A program made the position numbers and the translations under genes. Shown here one piece after another: positions 23,701-34,899 of a stretch of DNA of 64,000 nucleotides; the stretch's first letter is position 1; every line of letters begins with the position of its first letter. Source of the DNA: Endomychus coccineus (lineage: Eukaryota > Arthropoda > Insecta > Coleoptera > Endomychidae); the NCBI GenBank assembly GCA_958510875.1, contig OY294067.1:281933242-281997241 (forward strand), in the 5' to 3' direction. The notes under the pieces are model-generated. The model worked only from the letters and a program-made list of their open reading frames with translations. It did not search any database and had not been told where the DNA came from.

Positions 23701-24825
23701 ATGACAACCTTAAACGAAACAATGGATGATTCGAAAAACTCGTCAGTCAATATAACTTACGTAACGAGAGAAAACGACTTGATCAATTATCTAGTGGTAC
23801 AAATAGTCTTTTATATTCTATACACAGTCATATTTTTACTCGGCATATTTGGTAATATTCTCGTTTGCTACATCGTCTATATGAACAAATCTATGCAGAC
23901 GGTTACCAACCTCTTTATATCCAATCTCGCCCTGTCTGACATCTTACTCTGTACGCTGTGCGTGCCTTTCACCCCGCTGTATACATTCTTGGGGAAATGG
24001 GTGTTCGGAAGTATAACGTGTCACTTGGTGAGTTACGCACAAGCGACGAGTGTTTACGTTTCAACTTTGACTCTGACCGCTATTGCTATCGATCGATTTT
24101 TTGTGATTTTATATCCCCTACGACAACGAATGAAATTGTCCGAATGTTGCAGCATACTTCTCGGTATATGGATCTTTTCAATGACCGTTACCTTACCTTA
24201 TGGAATATACATGCAAGTGACACTGGACCACGGAAGAAAAGTGTGCGAGGAAAATTGGCCTTATGATAATCTCGAGATCGCGTTTGGTTGTACCAGTTTG
24301 GTATTGCAATTCATATTACCTTTTTACGTTATTGGTTATTGTTATTTCCGAATATCTCGCCGATTGAATCAACGAGCCAGGGCTAAGCCGGGTACCAAAA
24401 ATGCCAGACGCGAAGAGGCTAATAGAGAGAAGAAGCGTCGAACGAACAGAATGTTGATAGCGATGGTGACGATATTTGGAATTTGTTGGTTCCCTTTGAA
24501 TCTCATAAACGTGGTCAATGATTTATATAATTTCGGTGTTACTTCCTACTTTCATTTTTTCTTTTTCCTGTCGCATTGCTTGGCGATGTCTTCCACTTGT
24601 TATAACCCGTTTTTGTACGCCTGGCTTAACGAAAATTTCCGGAAAGAATTCAAATTTCTCCTTCCGTGCATACTCAGAAGTGCTACCAACAGATATTGCA
24701 ATGGAAACGAACACACTTTAGACACCACAATACCCTCTACAGAGTATACAAATCCCGCCAAACTATTACAGCCTAGAGAACCTTTAGCAGCACCCATTTC
24801 CCATTCTCAAGATTATGATTTGTAA
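23701..24825 (+). CDS. sNPFR: Short neuropeptide F receptor-like GPCR, copy 1 (divergent)
   Basis: Class A (rhodopsin-like) peptide GPCR of 374 residues from ATG 23701. The frame also extends upstream through a TTG, but no ATG precedes. The N-terminus has N-glycosylation sites (NET, NSS, NIT). TM1 begins near residue 33 (GNILVCY). MQTVTNLFISNLALSD marks TM2. The disulfide pair is Cys107 and Cys182. DRF (131-133) replaces DRY. The basic third loop ends KKRRTNRMLIAMV, with CWFP in TM6 and NPFLY (302-306) in TM7. The TVTNLFI-NLALSDILLC, FTPLYTFLGKW and CEENWP signatures are those of insect sNPF receptors, which couple sNPF peptides to feeding and growth control in neurons and gut. Coding is in one exon between an acceptor (23675) and a donor (24844). 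It departs from the canonical HPRMKLSTC at the second loop (RQRMKLSEC). The tail is short, with a palmitoylation-type Cys. Ligand is inferred. Confidence 0.88.
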   Translation: MTTLNETMDDSKNSSVNITYVTRENDLINYLVVQIVFYILYTVIFLLGIFGNILVCYIVYMNKSMQTVTNLFISNLALSDILLCTLCVPFTPLYTFLGKWVFGSITCHLVSYAQATSVYVSTLTLTAIAIDRFFVILYPLRQRMKLSECCSILLGIWIFSMTVTLPYGIYMQVTLDHGRKVCEENWPYDNLEIAFGCTSLVLQFILPFYVIGYCYFRISRRLNQRARAKPGTKNARREEANREKKRRTNRMLIAMVTIFGICWFPLNLINVVNDLYNFGVTSYFHFFFFLSHCLAMSSTCYNPFLYAWLNENFRKEFKFLLPCILRSATNRYCNGNEHTLDTTIPSTEYTNPAKLLQPREPLAAPISHSQDYDL

Positions 24826-24840
24826 CCGCTAGTTGTTTTT

Positions 24841-24849
24841 TAGGTAAGA
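24841..24849 (+). promoter_or_regulatory. Splice donor just after sNPFR copy 1 stop
   Basis: TAG|GTAAGAT, 18 bases after the TAA stop. It would start a 3' UTR intron or allow an alternative C-terminus. Copy 2 has a donor in the same place (42931), which supports both sites being real. Confidence 0.45.
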
Positions 24850-26136
24850 TAGAATAAGGAATGATCGAAAAAAACAAGTTTATCGAATGTGTTTTCAATA
24901 TATGTTCTAATCAAATTGTACGTTGCATTCAAATATAAACTAACAAATATTTTTGATGAAAAAGCAATACATGATATTAAACCGGATATTTGCTTTAACT
25001 CCGGAAGAGTGTAATTAAATAACTGCATAGACTTTGGTATCAATAGCGGAACAGATAGAGGTTTTGACAAAGTAGAATAAGCCAAGTATAAAAAACCGTC
25101 TGATTTACAATTTAATGTAATTTGGTTTCAATTGTATTTAATTTTGAAGATTTTGTAAAGCTAACTTTGTATATTCACTCCATCTTTCATAATTCAAATT
25201 TTGCTGTTATTATTCTACATTGTTCGTATTAGTGCAGTTAATAGAGGCTCCTTCTTTTCTCGCTCGGATCATTCTATTGTACGAATTGAGGTATTATGAC
25301 GAGTACCTTGCGACTTTTCGGTAAACTGCTTATTACAAATCCTCGGGCGCCAGATTTTTCTAAAGGTTTACTCCTTTTTGAAGACTTCTGCTAGGGTCTT
25401 CACCACAAGGCTTGTCACTATGCTATCTTCAGATAGCCTTGTCCCTAGGGTAGCTACAGTGAAGTATAACCAGAGTACATTGGGCAGAAAAGAGTATCAA
25501 AATTGTAGGCTTTAATTACAATTGATACCTGGTTAAAACTTAGCTCGTTTGAAGATGGAGCAGAAATAATTTAATAAAACGGGGAATTCCAAATATTAAA
25601 ATATATAATAAATATAACAAGTACACTTTCAGAATAATCAATATAAATGCAATTGAACGGTATTATTTACAAAGATTTTACCAAGACGGAAAATGTAATG
25701 AAGCTCAAATGGTATATGAAAACTGCTACAACATATATATTCTACGATATGTTCGGTAATTGATTTCAATTCAACGGTACGGAATCGGTTGACAAATGAT
25801 TCACATTTGTCAATTTGCGGAAAATACAAATCAAACAGGTCCTAGCGTAATGAGCGGTATTCGGTAAATATTTGATAGCAATATTTCGTGAGATGATGTT
25901 AAAATGCACTACGATATATCAAACGGTCAAAAGTCGGTCGGTTCGGAAAATATTGCCTTGCACTAGTTTTCAGATTGTACGATATCAGATTTTACGATAT
26001 TTTCGGTTAATTACTCTGATTGAGTTTATTCTATCATAACACCCACCCTGGTATTAGCTATCAACGGAATTCCCGGTAATTGTATGACAGTGTAGATTTC
26101 ATATACCTTACAGATTCAAAATCTAGACAATTAGGG
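24850..26136. other. Downstream of sNPFR copy 1: no further gene seen
   Basis: AT-rich. Small frames (24840-25085 -, 25638-25829 -) have no domain. It may contain 3' UTR or intron sequence of the receptor gene. Confidence 0.4.
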
Positions 26137-26140
26137 CTTA

Positions 26141-26362
26141 TACTTCCGGTAGATCACAGCGTGCACAAACCCTAACTATCATATCTGCAATATCCCCTAC
26201 ATCCACGGCCGAGGACTTCTCATACGATTAAGGGGAAATTACGATCCTCAATCACAAAACTACCCCAACTTCTACTTCCGGTAGATCACAGCGTGCACAA
26301 GTCGTTGGCGGTTTGGTCGTCTAGGATATACTTATACTTCCGGTAGATCACAGCGTGCACAA
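26141..26362. repeat. Three exact copies of a 28-bp direct repeat
   Basis: The unit TACTTCCGGTAGATCACAGC followed by GTGCACAA occurs at 26141-26168, 26273-26300 and 26335-26362. Copies 1 and 3 also share CTTA before it. Spacers (104 and 34 bp) are unrelated to each other. The unit is GC-richer than its surroundings. Its role is unknown. Confidence 0.85.
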
Positions 26363-26764
26363 ATATACCCAAAGACGCCCCTATCGTTCAAACGTGCACA
26401 CTCTGTACACACCATACAATTACTTGAATACTTCAATTCAAGTGCGAATTCAAATCGTGCGCGATCCGACCTATGAAGGGATAATCTCAAATATAACAAT
26501 TCAAATTACTGAATGCTACGGAACTCAGATATCGTACAACCGTTACCAACCACAATCATAATTACAAACTACGGAAATCAATATATCGTAATGCCCAAAA
26601 ATATAAACTACTTGCTATCATTTACCTTTGCAACAATTCACTTGAACGGAACACTATTGTTAATTCACAGTTTAAATCTGACTTGAACTCTGATATTAAT
26701 TAATTCACTTCGATTCTTATCTTAATCTCACTTCAACGGTACTAATCGAAAATTAAAATCACTA

Positions 26765-26895
26765 AAAGAGCAACTGTACTGCTTGAAAATTGAAATCACA
26801 AAAAGAGAGCACCAAAGAGCAACTGTATCGATTGCTAATCAAAATCACAAGAGAGCAATTGTACTGCTTGAAAATTGAAATCACAAAAGAGAGCG
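26765..26895. repeat. Degenerate ~45-50-bp tandem repeat, about three units
   Basis: Units of the form AGAGCAACTGTACTGCTTG, AAAATTGAAATCACAAAA begin near 26767, 26815 and 26853. The middle unit has diverged (ATCGATTGCTAATC). The short frame at 26790-27008 results from the repeat. Confidence 0.7.
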
Positions 26896-27353
26896 ATCTT
26901 TTGTATGTCACGGCTTTTATATGCTTTCCGAGGTTCTGGACAGGTCTGCTCCACCAATTCCTTATTTTGTGCCAAGGGTTTTTTACTTATTTCCCGACCA
27001 ATGCTTAAAAGTGACGCTACTTTTTAGATCTAAAATTCGCGCTCATGATATCTTGGTAGTTCCTCCCGGCACACTACACAAGTGTTATCGGAGTTTTTTG
27101 GTTGTTCGCCTTTTTTTATACATAAGGTTGCACAAAGTTTGATGCATTAACTGGCCAGACCCCTGTTTTTGCAACATATTTTATCGGAATGAATGCAAAT
27201 TTTGAACAGGCATGAATTAGATTCATCTATTTGAATAATTACACTTATTCGAAATTGCGGAAATTTAGAAAAGTGACAATCACGGAATACATATTCGGAA
27301 TTCATGCATATCTGTTGAAATAATGAACTGTTCAAACTGAAATTACATGTAAT

Positions 27354-27451
27354 ATCCGTATTTATTGCCTGATCCAAAATTAAATGATATTTCAAAATTT
27401 TAATCCGTATTTATTGCCTGATCCAAAATTAAATGATATTTCAAAATTTTA
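27354..27451. repeat. Exact 49-bp tandem duplication
   Basis: Two adjacent identical 49-bp units, 27354-27402 and 27403-27451, each starting ATCCGTATTTATTGCCTGAT. Identity over the full unit indicates a recent duplication, or an assembly artefact. Confidence 0.85.
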
Positions 27452-27469
27452 AGCTTCGTTACAGTATAT

Positions 27470-28130
27470 ACCACCTGTAATCGGCTCACTAGATCCAGAC
27501 CATCCTGGACGGGTGAATGGTAACGCCACCCCGGCATGGATGTTTTGGATTGGTTCGTGGAGGAATAAAAGAACAGGCAGTGAAGATGAGTGTATGATTA
27601 GAATTTCCTAATGGTGCCAGATCTTTCACTTCATAGGAATCCAGATTTCGAGCATAATGGCATGATGATAGTTAATCTCTGGGATTCATGTGGGTTTATT
27701 GATCAGCTGTTCGAGGCCATAGGTGACATCCGTATTGTTTGAGAACAAATGGAGTTTGTGGACATTGAAATCACCCATGATAATAATTTCAGCCGCTGAA
27801 TGAGGTCAAGTTTGGTGGAATTCTTGTAATTCTAAATGTCTCTCTCGGTGGCATGAGAAACCATTTCTGGAATAGAGATTCATACTTCCTTTGAATCTAA
27901 TACTATTGTAGAGTTCGTAGTCAGACAAACCATATAGGTCGTTTTGGTGAATTGGTCTGCGTCTGAGTTTGTCTGTCTGGTAATGGACACTGTTTATGTG
28001 TTTGCTCAGAACTTGGTTGTTTCACATTTTTTATTTTTGAACAACCCCCAAACATCCTTCACCCGGAAATCCGAATGGAGATATATTTTTCTTCCTGAGT
28101 GTTTTACTCTAAGAGACTTCTTCATCAGTA
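27470..28130 (-). pseudogene. Jockey-like LINE endonuclease domain fragment
   Basis: On the minus strand MGDFNVHN (about 27775-27750) is the catalytic GDFN box of the APE-type endonuclease. The upstream part (28110-27840) matches the start of the domain as seen at 17590-17850, including the CRQT/ADQFTKT-like region and the segment before the RFKGG strand. Downstream, to about 27470, the frame carries the SDHxP-type end. Stops and frameshifts throughout. The same family as the fragments at 17590 (+) and 29255 (-). Confidence 0.6.
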
Positions 28131-28481
28131 TTTTCATGAACAACCTAGAATGGATAACATTTGGTTTAGGTTATGAGGAAGAAAAATCGGGTGTGAAGGT
28201 GACAATTCCTCCCAGTAAGAGGACAGGAACAAAACATATGGGAAGAAGAATTCTCCCAATGTTGAGTTCGCCTTCTGTATCTGCAAAGGCATATTGGACG
28301 ATCTCATTTCCAAACAGGTCAACTCACTCAAACATTTATAATTATGAATCATTGAACTATTTTAATAATGTATCACCCATGACCAGTATGTGATGATAGA
28401 ATATTAATAACGAGTTTCTATGATCGAAACATATAGATCAGCGAGCTAATAGATTCCAGTCAGATATTAATACTGACATAA

Positions 28482-28637
28482 ATTAGCCCTATCAATATTT
28501 CTTTCTATACTGCTGCCCCTGCTAATATAATTACCTCTTTTAATTGGATATAATAAATAATCAGCCCTATCAATATGCATTCTTTTTATACTGCTGTCCC
28601 TACTAATATAATTACCTCTATTAATTGGAAATAATAA
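28482..28637. repeat. Two-unit ~78-bp tandem repeat
   Basis: Units begin GCCCTATCAATAT and contain TATACTGCTG, CCC-x-ACTAATATAATTACCTCT and AATTGGA-ATAATAAAT. The first is at about 28482-28560 and the second at about 28563-28637, with several substitutions. Confidence 0.75.
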
Positions 28638-28639
28638 AT

Positions 28640-29254
28640 TATCGATGTCGCAATCAACAAGTGTGTGGGGGTTGTACCAATCAGCTTCAATATTATCAGA
28701 ATGAATTTCATTGCTATTTGTTCTTGTGAAATTCCATCTTTTTATGTAATCGAATGATATCGATTATAGCGTTGTGCAGTTTTAGAAGTAGCGATTTCGA
28801 CGCTGTATTTTTTCTGTTGCTTTGGAATTCATCTGAACATGGAGCATGTTCTACATAGTGGATGGAATTCGAAATACTAAAAGACTTAAATAAATTTCAA
28901 TACGTTTCGTAAATGAAAATGAAATTTATAGACGGGAACGGTTTGTTCTCCAATATATATTCACTGGTACAGACTGATCATTTATCATTCAGTGCTAATT
29001 TCTAGACAATGGAAATTCAGTTTGGTTTTTATTATTTTATTTCCCGTTTGTTTTTCAAAATCCATTAACCGATAAATATGTGTTGTCCGGACTTAGCTGC
29101 TCGAAGCATTGCAATTTCTTTATGCCTATGGAATTTTTCATCCGAAACCTCATAGCCTCATAGATTATGCAGTTTTGCAGACTTATTGCTTTATTCCATA
29201 CATTGTTTGAAAGTATAAACAGCCATATTCTGTTGGAAGCGGTTTACGAACCAC
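28640..29254. other. No recognised gene
   Basis: AT-rich, no conserved frame. Confidence 0.4.
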
Positions 29255-29590
29255 TCGTGATTCTAGATTCTCCTGTCGATAGCATGAAAGGTTATCTCTG
29301 GAATAGAGGCAGTTACTTCCTCTGAATCTGATACGAGTGGAGTTCATGTTGTGTATGGATTGACCTACGTCTCAGTTAGGGCCAGTATATCTGGTTTACA
29401 TGTTTGTAAGTGGTAATGGACTTCGTTCACGTTCTTGCTTAGACATTTGATGTTAGAAAGGCCTATCTTCAAATTCATTATATTTCTATTCTCGACAACG
29501 CCCCGCCCGAGCACTCCTCGCCTGAAATTCCGAATGAAGAGGCATTTTTCTTCCGAATTGTTTTACTCTAAGAGTTCTCAATCAATATTT
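29255..29590 (-). pseudogene. Jockey-like LINE endonuclease N-terminal fragment
   Basis: Reverse complement of the region seen at 17600-17850: the segments for LNIRGL (around 29480-29440), the CRQTx6-ALTET region (around 29390) and the following strand are recognisable. The terminal GGGCGAGGxxTTG-like stretch near 29510 is also shared. Several stops. This is the third copy of this endonuclease region in the window. Confidence 0.55.
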
Positions 29591-30171
29591 TTATAGAAAG
29601 CTTCGCAAGTTCTCTATGGCTATATCATTCATTTTTCATTCGAAATCATAATACTTGAATCAAACTTTTGCCTCATAGAAGATGTAGATATGTACACGTA
29701 CTGCTCTTTCCGTTCTTTGTTTGAGAGTATAGACAACAATATTATGTTTTGAAGCGGTCTATGAATCAGTTTTAAATGTCCTCACTCTGTCTGTCGAATT
29801 CTGTAGTGGTAAATAATCAAAAATTTTCCACTTCTATGTAATTTCATTCATAATTGAAGCTGATATCCATTGGAAGTTGATTAAAATAATCAAAATGATT
29901 GAATAAATTTTAATAAAACTAAGTTTTGGCAATAAAATATAAGATATACAACAAAATTGTATGTGCTTTAGTTCAATATTTATTTTGTAGTTAAAACCAA
30001 CAAATTTTATTCGTAATTAATTTGAATTAATTGAATGTATTTGTTTAAAAAGATACCTTCAGTTTAATTCAATGATGATTCAAATACGTTATGTCGTTTG
30101 ACCAGGAAAATTAAGGAAAAGCGTTCAATTGTCAACACGGGAAAAGCGCGCAACAGTCAACACTTTAAAGC
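29591..30171. other. No recognised gene
   Basis: Very AT-rich from 29800 on. No conserved frame. Confidence 0.4.
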
Positions 30172-30405
30172 ATGATGGGTGTTGGACCGCCAAGTCGCCG
30201 TAATGTCACTGGGGCGGTTAGTAGGCCGGTGTCAGCTGGGGTACGCCTAGTAGAGTTTTATTCTTATCAAAACAAAAGGTACGGGAAATATTCAACATAT
30301 AACCACATGAGCGACGCAAAACCCTTAGGTAATGTATATGTTCCTCGTGACAGTATACAAAACTTTAAGAATAACGCCGCGATTAGCAGAGAGTTAACAG
30401 ATTGA
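30172..30405 (+). CDS. Unrecognised 77-codon ORF
   Basis: The frame opens at ATGATG 30172 after an in-frame TAA and ends at 30405. The protein starts MMGVGPPSRRNVTGAVSRPV and ends AAISRELTD. It has no transmembrane segment, signal peptide or Cys motif. It is soluble and basic at the start, and I do not recognise a family. The first 90 bases are clearly GC-richer than the surrounding AT-rich DNA, which is why I list it. It may be an exon, a retrocopy fragment or chance. No splice sites or promoter are obvious. Confidence 0.2.
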   Translation: MMGVGPPSRRNVTGAVSRPVSAGVRLVEFYSYQNKRYGKYSTYNHMSDAKPLGNVYVPRDSIQNFKNNAAISRELTD

Positions 30406-30768
30406 ATTACTTCACTTTAAACATAGCACTTTCTCAAAATCATTGCTGGTGATAATTGCTAAACCACTGTTGAGGTATGTCACTCCTCGCTGTGCCGTAT
30501 TCTTTTGAAAAACTTGGATCAACATTTTTTGATATCAGAAATCTTTACCAAAAAAAAGGTATCCGAGAAACAAATATCCTTGTCTCTCAGCATACAAACG
30601 GCTGAAGTAAATTGACAGAACGAAATTTAGGGCCTTTTTCCTGCTTGACATGAGAGGAAATCATTTGATTTTTGGCAACAATGAGCACATTGTAGATCGC
30701 CATTGCAAAAGCATGTTTAGTAATTGAGATGATTCAAAAGTCGACCGAAAAAACGTAATGAATCAAAT

Positions 30769-30906
30769 TAATAAATATCTGAGAATAAGAAAGGATAAGG
30801 AGTATATTTTGTCCAATTGTCATTGAAAAATTAAGTTATCTATAAATATCTGAGAATAAAGAAAGGATAAAAAGTAGTATATTTTGTCCAACTGTCATTG
30901 AAAAAT
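30769..30906. repeat. Two-unit ~73-bp tandem repeat
   Basis: TAAATATCTGAGAATAA, GAAAGGATAA, GTATATTTTGTCCAA and TGTCATTGAAAAAT recur in order at 30771-30831 and 30842-30906, with small indels. Confidence 0.75.
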
Positions 30907-31689
30907 AGAATTCAAACAATTATGTTCGTCAACGATATATAAATATTCAACTTTTTTTGAAGAATTACTTTGGTAATAAGCGACATGAACTTGAACTTGA
31001 TTTTGAATAGCTTATCTTACATTGTTCATCAGGTCGGTATCAGATCTATTAAATGTATCGGTAAAAGAAAGATTCTTGTCTCGATATGCACTATAACAAA
31101 ATCTATGATAGGCAACTAGAAGTGGGTTTTCCAACGTCATAAGTAATCGTTCGTCATCCAAACATTCGACGATTTCTTTCAATTCCAAATGTGTCTGTCG
31201 ATGGTTATCAGTGGATAACACCTTTCATTACAAATCTTTTCCTCATATATTTGAAGAAAAGATGGGAGGGGGAATTTCAGAAACACATGGAATTGGTGTC
31301 AAACATGGAGTATCAGCAGGCTTGTGTTTTTTCGAAATTGTTCGAAACGTCAGGTTCTACCTTCATTTCTGAATTCGACGATTATTCAATTTCCTACATG
31401 AAAAATTCGATTTCTTAATCGAATCAGAGTAATATATGGAATTTCTTATATTCCGAAAAGCAAGAATTTGTGAACACATTTCGGACGATTCATCATTGAA
31501 TGGTATAACAGTATACTTCTTTCCACACCCGAAAAATTCATTATATCAATTGAAGTGTATTGGGGATAAAGGCGCAAGGTTTTATCAAAAATGAGATTCT
31601 CAAGCCGTCTGAATTTCGCTGTCAACTACTTCCGGCCAAAATCTCCAGCTACAGCGTAATAATTCCCAAAACCGCTTTGTATAGTCATT

Positions 31690-32025
31690 ATGAAGACACA
31701 ATAATTTCTAGCTGTAGTATTGGATATCTCCAAAAGCATTTGACGGAGTCTGACACTAAAGCTTTCTTGGGATGATGGTACACTTCATGCTGCTTTCTCA
31801 TCTAGAACCCCAATATCATCTAATGAAGTCAGAGTAGCAAGATAGACAGGTCTGTCAACGATTTTATAATGGAGAACTGATAGATCTGTAGAGTTTAAAA
31901 CAACTAAAACTCAAACTTGTTTCTTATCCAGGAAGCGTGGATCCCATAATATGATATGTTAGGTGCAACTATTCCTATCAAGTCCTCCATATCCATGCTC
32001 GGTATCACCAACAGCAATATTGAAG
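31690..32025 (+). pseudogene. Jockey-like LINE RT fragment with internal deletion
   Basis: Motif A is readable as VLDISKAFDGV (about 31712-31745). After about 20 codons the sequence jumps to DDGTLHAA (about 31772-31795), the second half of motif C (FADDTTLHAA type), so everything between the two motifs is deleted. The rest (31795-32025) aligns with the post-motif-C region of copy 4805-6593, for example GGATCCCA and CAACTATTCCTATCAAGTC. Frameshifted and dead. Part of it shows up as an 71-codon frame at 31560-31775. Confidence 0.65.
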
Positions 32026-32465
32026 TGAATATTGATGTGGTGTTTGGATCATTCATTTGGTGTTGTCAACCATTTCACATTTCATAAATTAAGGAATCAA
32101 ATTTAGATTAAATTAGTAGGAAAGAAAGCAATTGATCAATTGGAGAATTCGAAGACATTTTGCAGATTCATTTATCGAAATGATAGGTAGATAGTATATG
32201 CAACATAGACTTATTCCATTGAGTGAATATGATTAGTCAAGTAAAATCGGATGGCAGAAATTGTTACGAAGTTTAGTAAAGGTTTATCCAGGGAGAATGC
32301 CATAAATACCATCTACGTACAATAATTTAAGTTCTGAGGGTCTCTTCGCTATCTATTCAATCAGTAAAGTTACACTTGACATTGAAAGGGGAGAAAATGG
32401 ATAAATTCCCAAGATGTCGGTATTTTAAATGTTAATCGCTTCGAACTCCAGAGAAAGTGATTATG
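32026..32465. other. No recognised gene
   Basis: AT-rich, no conserved frame. Confidence 0.4.
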
Positions 32466-32695
32466 TGTCACTTATAACTGGTCATTCACGGAAATTTATT
32501 TTCATTCGGAATAAGATCTTGTAGATAACGCTGCTTACAGAAGAACGGGTTTCCAGCTAAATTTGCGCTGTGACGACAATACAACCTACAAATGTGTAGA
32601 GGAAATTTGCGTTTTACATTTCAATACTATTAATGTTTATTCATATTCTTCCTTCTTTTTAGTTGTTGTCTGTTTCTTCTTCGATCTAAACCTAT
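32466..32695. repeat. Dispersed repeat, copy 1 of 2
   Basis: Shares with 33620-33830 the blocks CTGCTTACAGAAGAACG, GCTGTGACGACAATACAACCT, TGTAGAGGAAATTTGC and TCTTCGATCTAAACC, in the same order and orientation. Identity drops between blocks. It may be the terminal part of an old transposon. Confidence 0.65.
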
Positions 32696-33000
32696 CCATT
32701 CTCTTCGGTATCAGTAGTTCCACATTCTATTCGGGATAGTTTGAAAGCCAGTTGTATGTCCATCTCTTGCTGCTTCCTCAATAATTCTGGTTCCAGCTCT
32801 TTCCTCTTGATATCAGCTTGTATCTTCAACTCTCTTAATTTTTACGGATCGTGCGCTACTTATTGATTTGCTGAAATTTCCTTCTTGTATGAAACCTTTC
32901 TGATAACATTTCTTCCTGCTGCATTAGAGGACTCCTTGTCATCGATGTCATGCCCAATGTTCGAAGCACCATTTAGTAATTATTCACTGAACATGAAAAC
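32690..33000 (-). pseudogene. Coiled-coil C-terminus of a transposon-type Myb/zeste-like protein, decayed
   Basis: Minus-strand translation gives DKESSNAAGRNVIRK and then LRELKIQADIKRKELEPE and RKQQEMDIQLAFKLSR, interrupted by stops. Heptad-like, Lys/Glu-rich helices after an acidic/serine linker are typical of the C-terminal part of Myb/SANT- or zeste-like DNA-binding proteins carried by Harbinger-type transposons or domesticated from them. The N-terminal DNA-binding part is not seen. The assignment is a pattern judgement. Confidence 0.4.
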
Positions 33001-33619
33001 ACAGATACGTATCATTTGCTTATAGAAATATTACAAGTTATAAAAACTAAAATAGATACAACATCAAATAAATCTCTAACATTTGGAACAAGCAGTGACC
33101 ACAGTTTAAGTAACACTTAAGCCCTCTGTGGACTTTGATAGCTTTGTAAAGTTTCGGAAATTGGTGTTGGGTAGCAGAAGATGCCCCTATCAGATGTCGT
33201 AAGACTCTGGTTATAAATAAGATTGTATCTATTAAAAATAGTTATAACGTGGATTTAACATGTGTTGTGAAACGATTGATAATTTTTATTATTGTTGTTA
33301 TTAAAACAGTCATAACGCGGAGGTTTAGCTGCTTAGTGAGCGTTGGAGCAGAGAGCAAATGTACAAATTATGAAACTTAAAACACGCATTCAAGATCTTC
33401 CTATATAAAAATCAATTATTCACGCTATTTTATTATTCCATATTATGGTATTGCATCTGTAATGAATTAAACGAGTTACTCATGTCATCATTGATAGAAA
33501 GATTTCTCTAAAAATGACATCACATTGATCAAAATTAGAATAGCAATATTTCGAATCTTGCTGTGGAAGCAATATTCTTTCTTGGCAATACAAACAGAAT
33601 AGGTCTCATTATGTCACTC
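33001..33619. other. No recognised gene
   Basis: AT-rich. Two loosely similar segments containing GTTATAACGTGG (33240) and GTCATAACGCGG (33310) may be a small degenerate repeat. Confidence 0.4.
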
Positions 33620-33830
33620 TTTATAGATGGTCATTTACGTGAGCTTATTCTCATTTGGAATAATAATACTTCTGCTTACAGAAGAACGAGTTTCACAGCT
33701 GTGACGACAATACAACCTATAAATCTGTAGAGGAAATTTGCATTTTATGTTTTAATACTGTTATTATTGTTCTTTTTTATTCTTCTGTCTTGTTAGTATG
33801 CAAGTTGTCTGTTTATTCTTCGATCTAAAC
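33620..33830. repeat. Dispersed repeat, copy 2 of 2
   Basis: Same block order as 32466-32695. This copy lacks the downstream coiled-coil remnant. Confidence 0.65.
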
Positions 33831-34899
33831 CTTTGATTTATTGTGATGTTGTCACACCACCTCTCTAGTGATCTCTTTAATGATCTTCTTCCATTAGGTG
33901 ACTTGTTTTTGCTTGGTTCCACTGTAGTATACTATACATATTTATTCTCTTGTTAAAAAATGTTTATAAAACTCAGAATCTAAACTATTCGTAGGTGAAT
34001 AACAAGTAAAATCATATGCTCTAGATCTATGTAAGGTGTTATGATTAATAAATGTAATTTTTCTTGTACATCACTATCATTATTCTTCTCCATTCTTCTG
34101 GTTATTCTAATGATAATATTGTGACCAAATTGAAATTTCCCTTTCCTTTATTTTGATCTTCACAAACAACTCTAGAACTAACATCTTACATATTTTACAT
34201 CGCTATCAAGAAACCCTGAAAAAATTGTCACATTGGTTGGATCCTACTTTCATTCGGTTTAATCCAATGAAGTTCCTACCTGAGATTAACCGATGGAAGC
34301 ATTTTCTATAATTTCGATCGTTTGAATTTTCTAATTGGTCAATCTGCATGTAATTCGTTCGAGCCTTTCAAATAGTATAATGGTTGCGGCTAACCCAATT
34401 CTAAATCTGCGGATACATTCCTTTAGAAGCTTCGAGATTTGTTGAATCCGCAGCCGTAATGTACGATTTCCTTTTACATTTTATGTCGTAATCGGCAATT
34501 GAGTTTCCGCTGAATAATTGGTATGTCCGTTTTCTGCGAATCCAACAATCAACTTTTAGACCAACTACTTGTTGGAATCCTATTAGAGGCAATCTTTTTT
34601 CCCTTTGTGAGATGCAGACTAGATAACATAACATATAATATGATGGGACATTACTTTTTTTCTTCGTTTATTTTCAATTTTGACTTTGGCTTAGGCGCAC
34701 TGTTATCAAACATACATGTTTCCAATAAGAAATTCAAGAAGCTGCTCGAATTTCGATAGATCATATGTTGGATATATTAGTTCGAGAGAGAGGAAATATC
34801 ATAAAAAGCAAAATTTTCTTCAGATAATGCCTTCTCATCATCTAATAATCACATAAGTATTCATGATATAGTTAATTTGGCAGGTTGGCTGAGGAATAA
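33831..34899. other. No recognised gene
   Basis: AT-rich. Frames at 34401-34634 (-) and 34523-34759 (+) overlap each other and show no domain. Confidence 0.4.

Noticed and set aside
24518..24797. Short frames overlapping sNPFR copy 1 on both strands
   Set aside because: Shadows of the receptor coding sequence in other frames.
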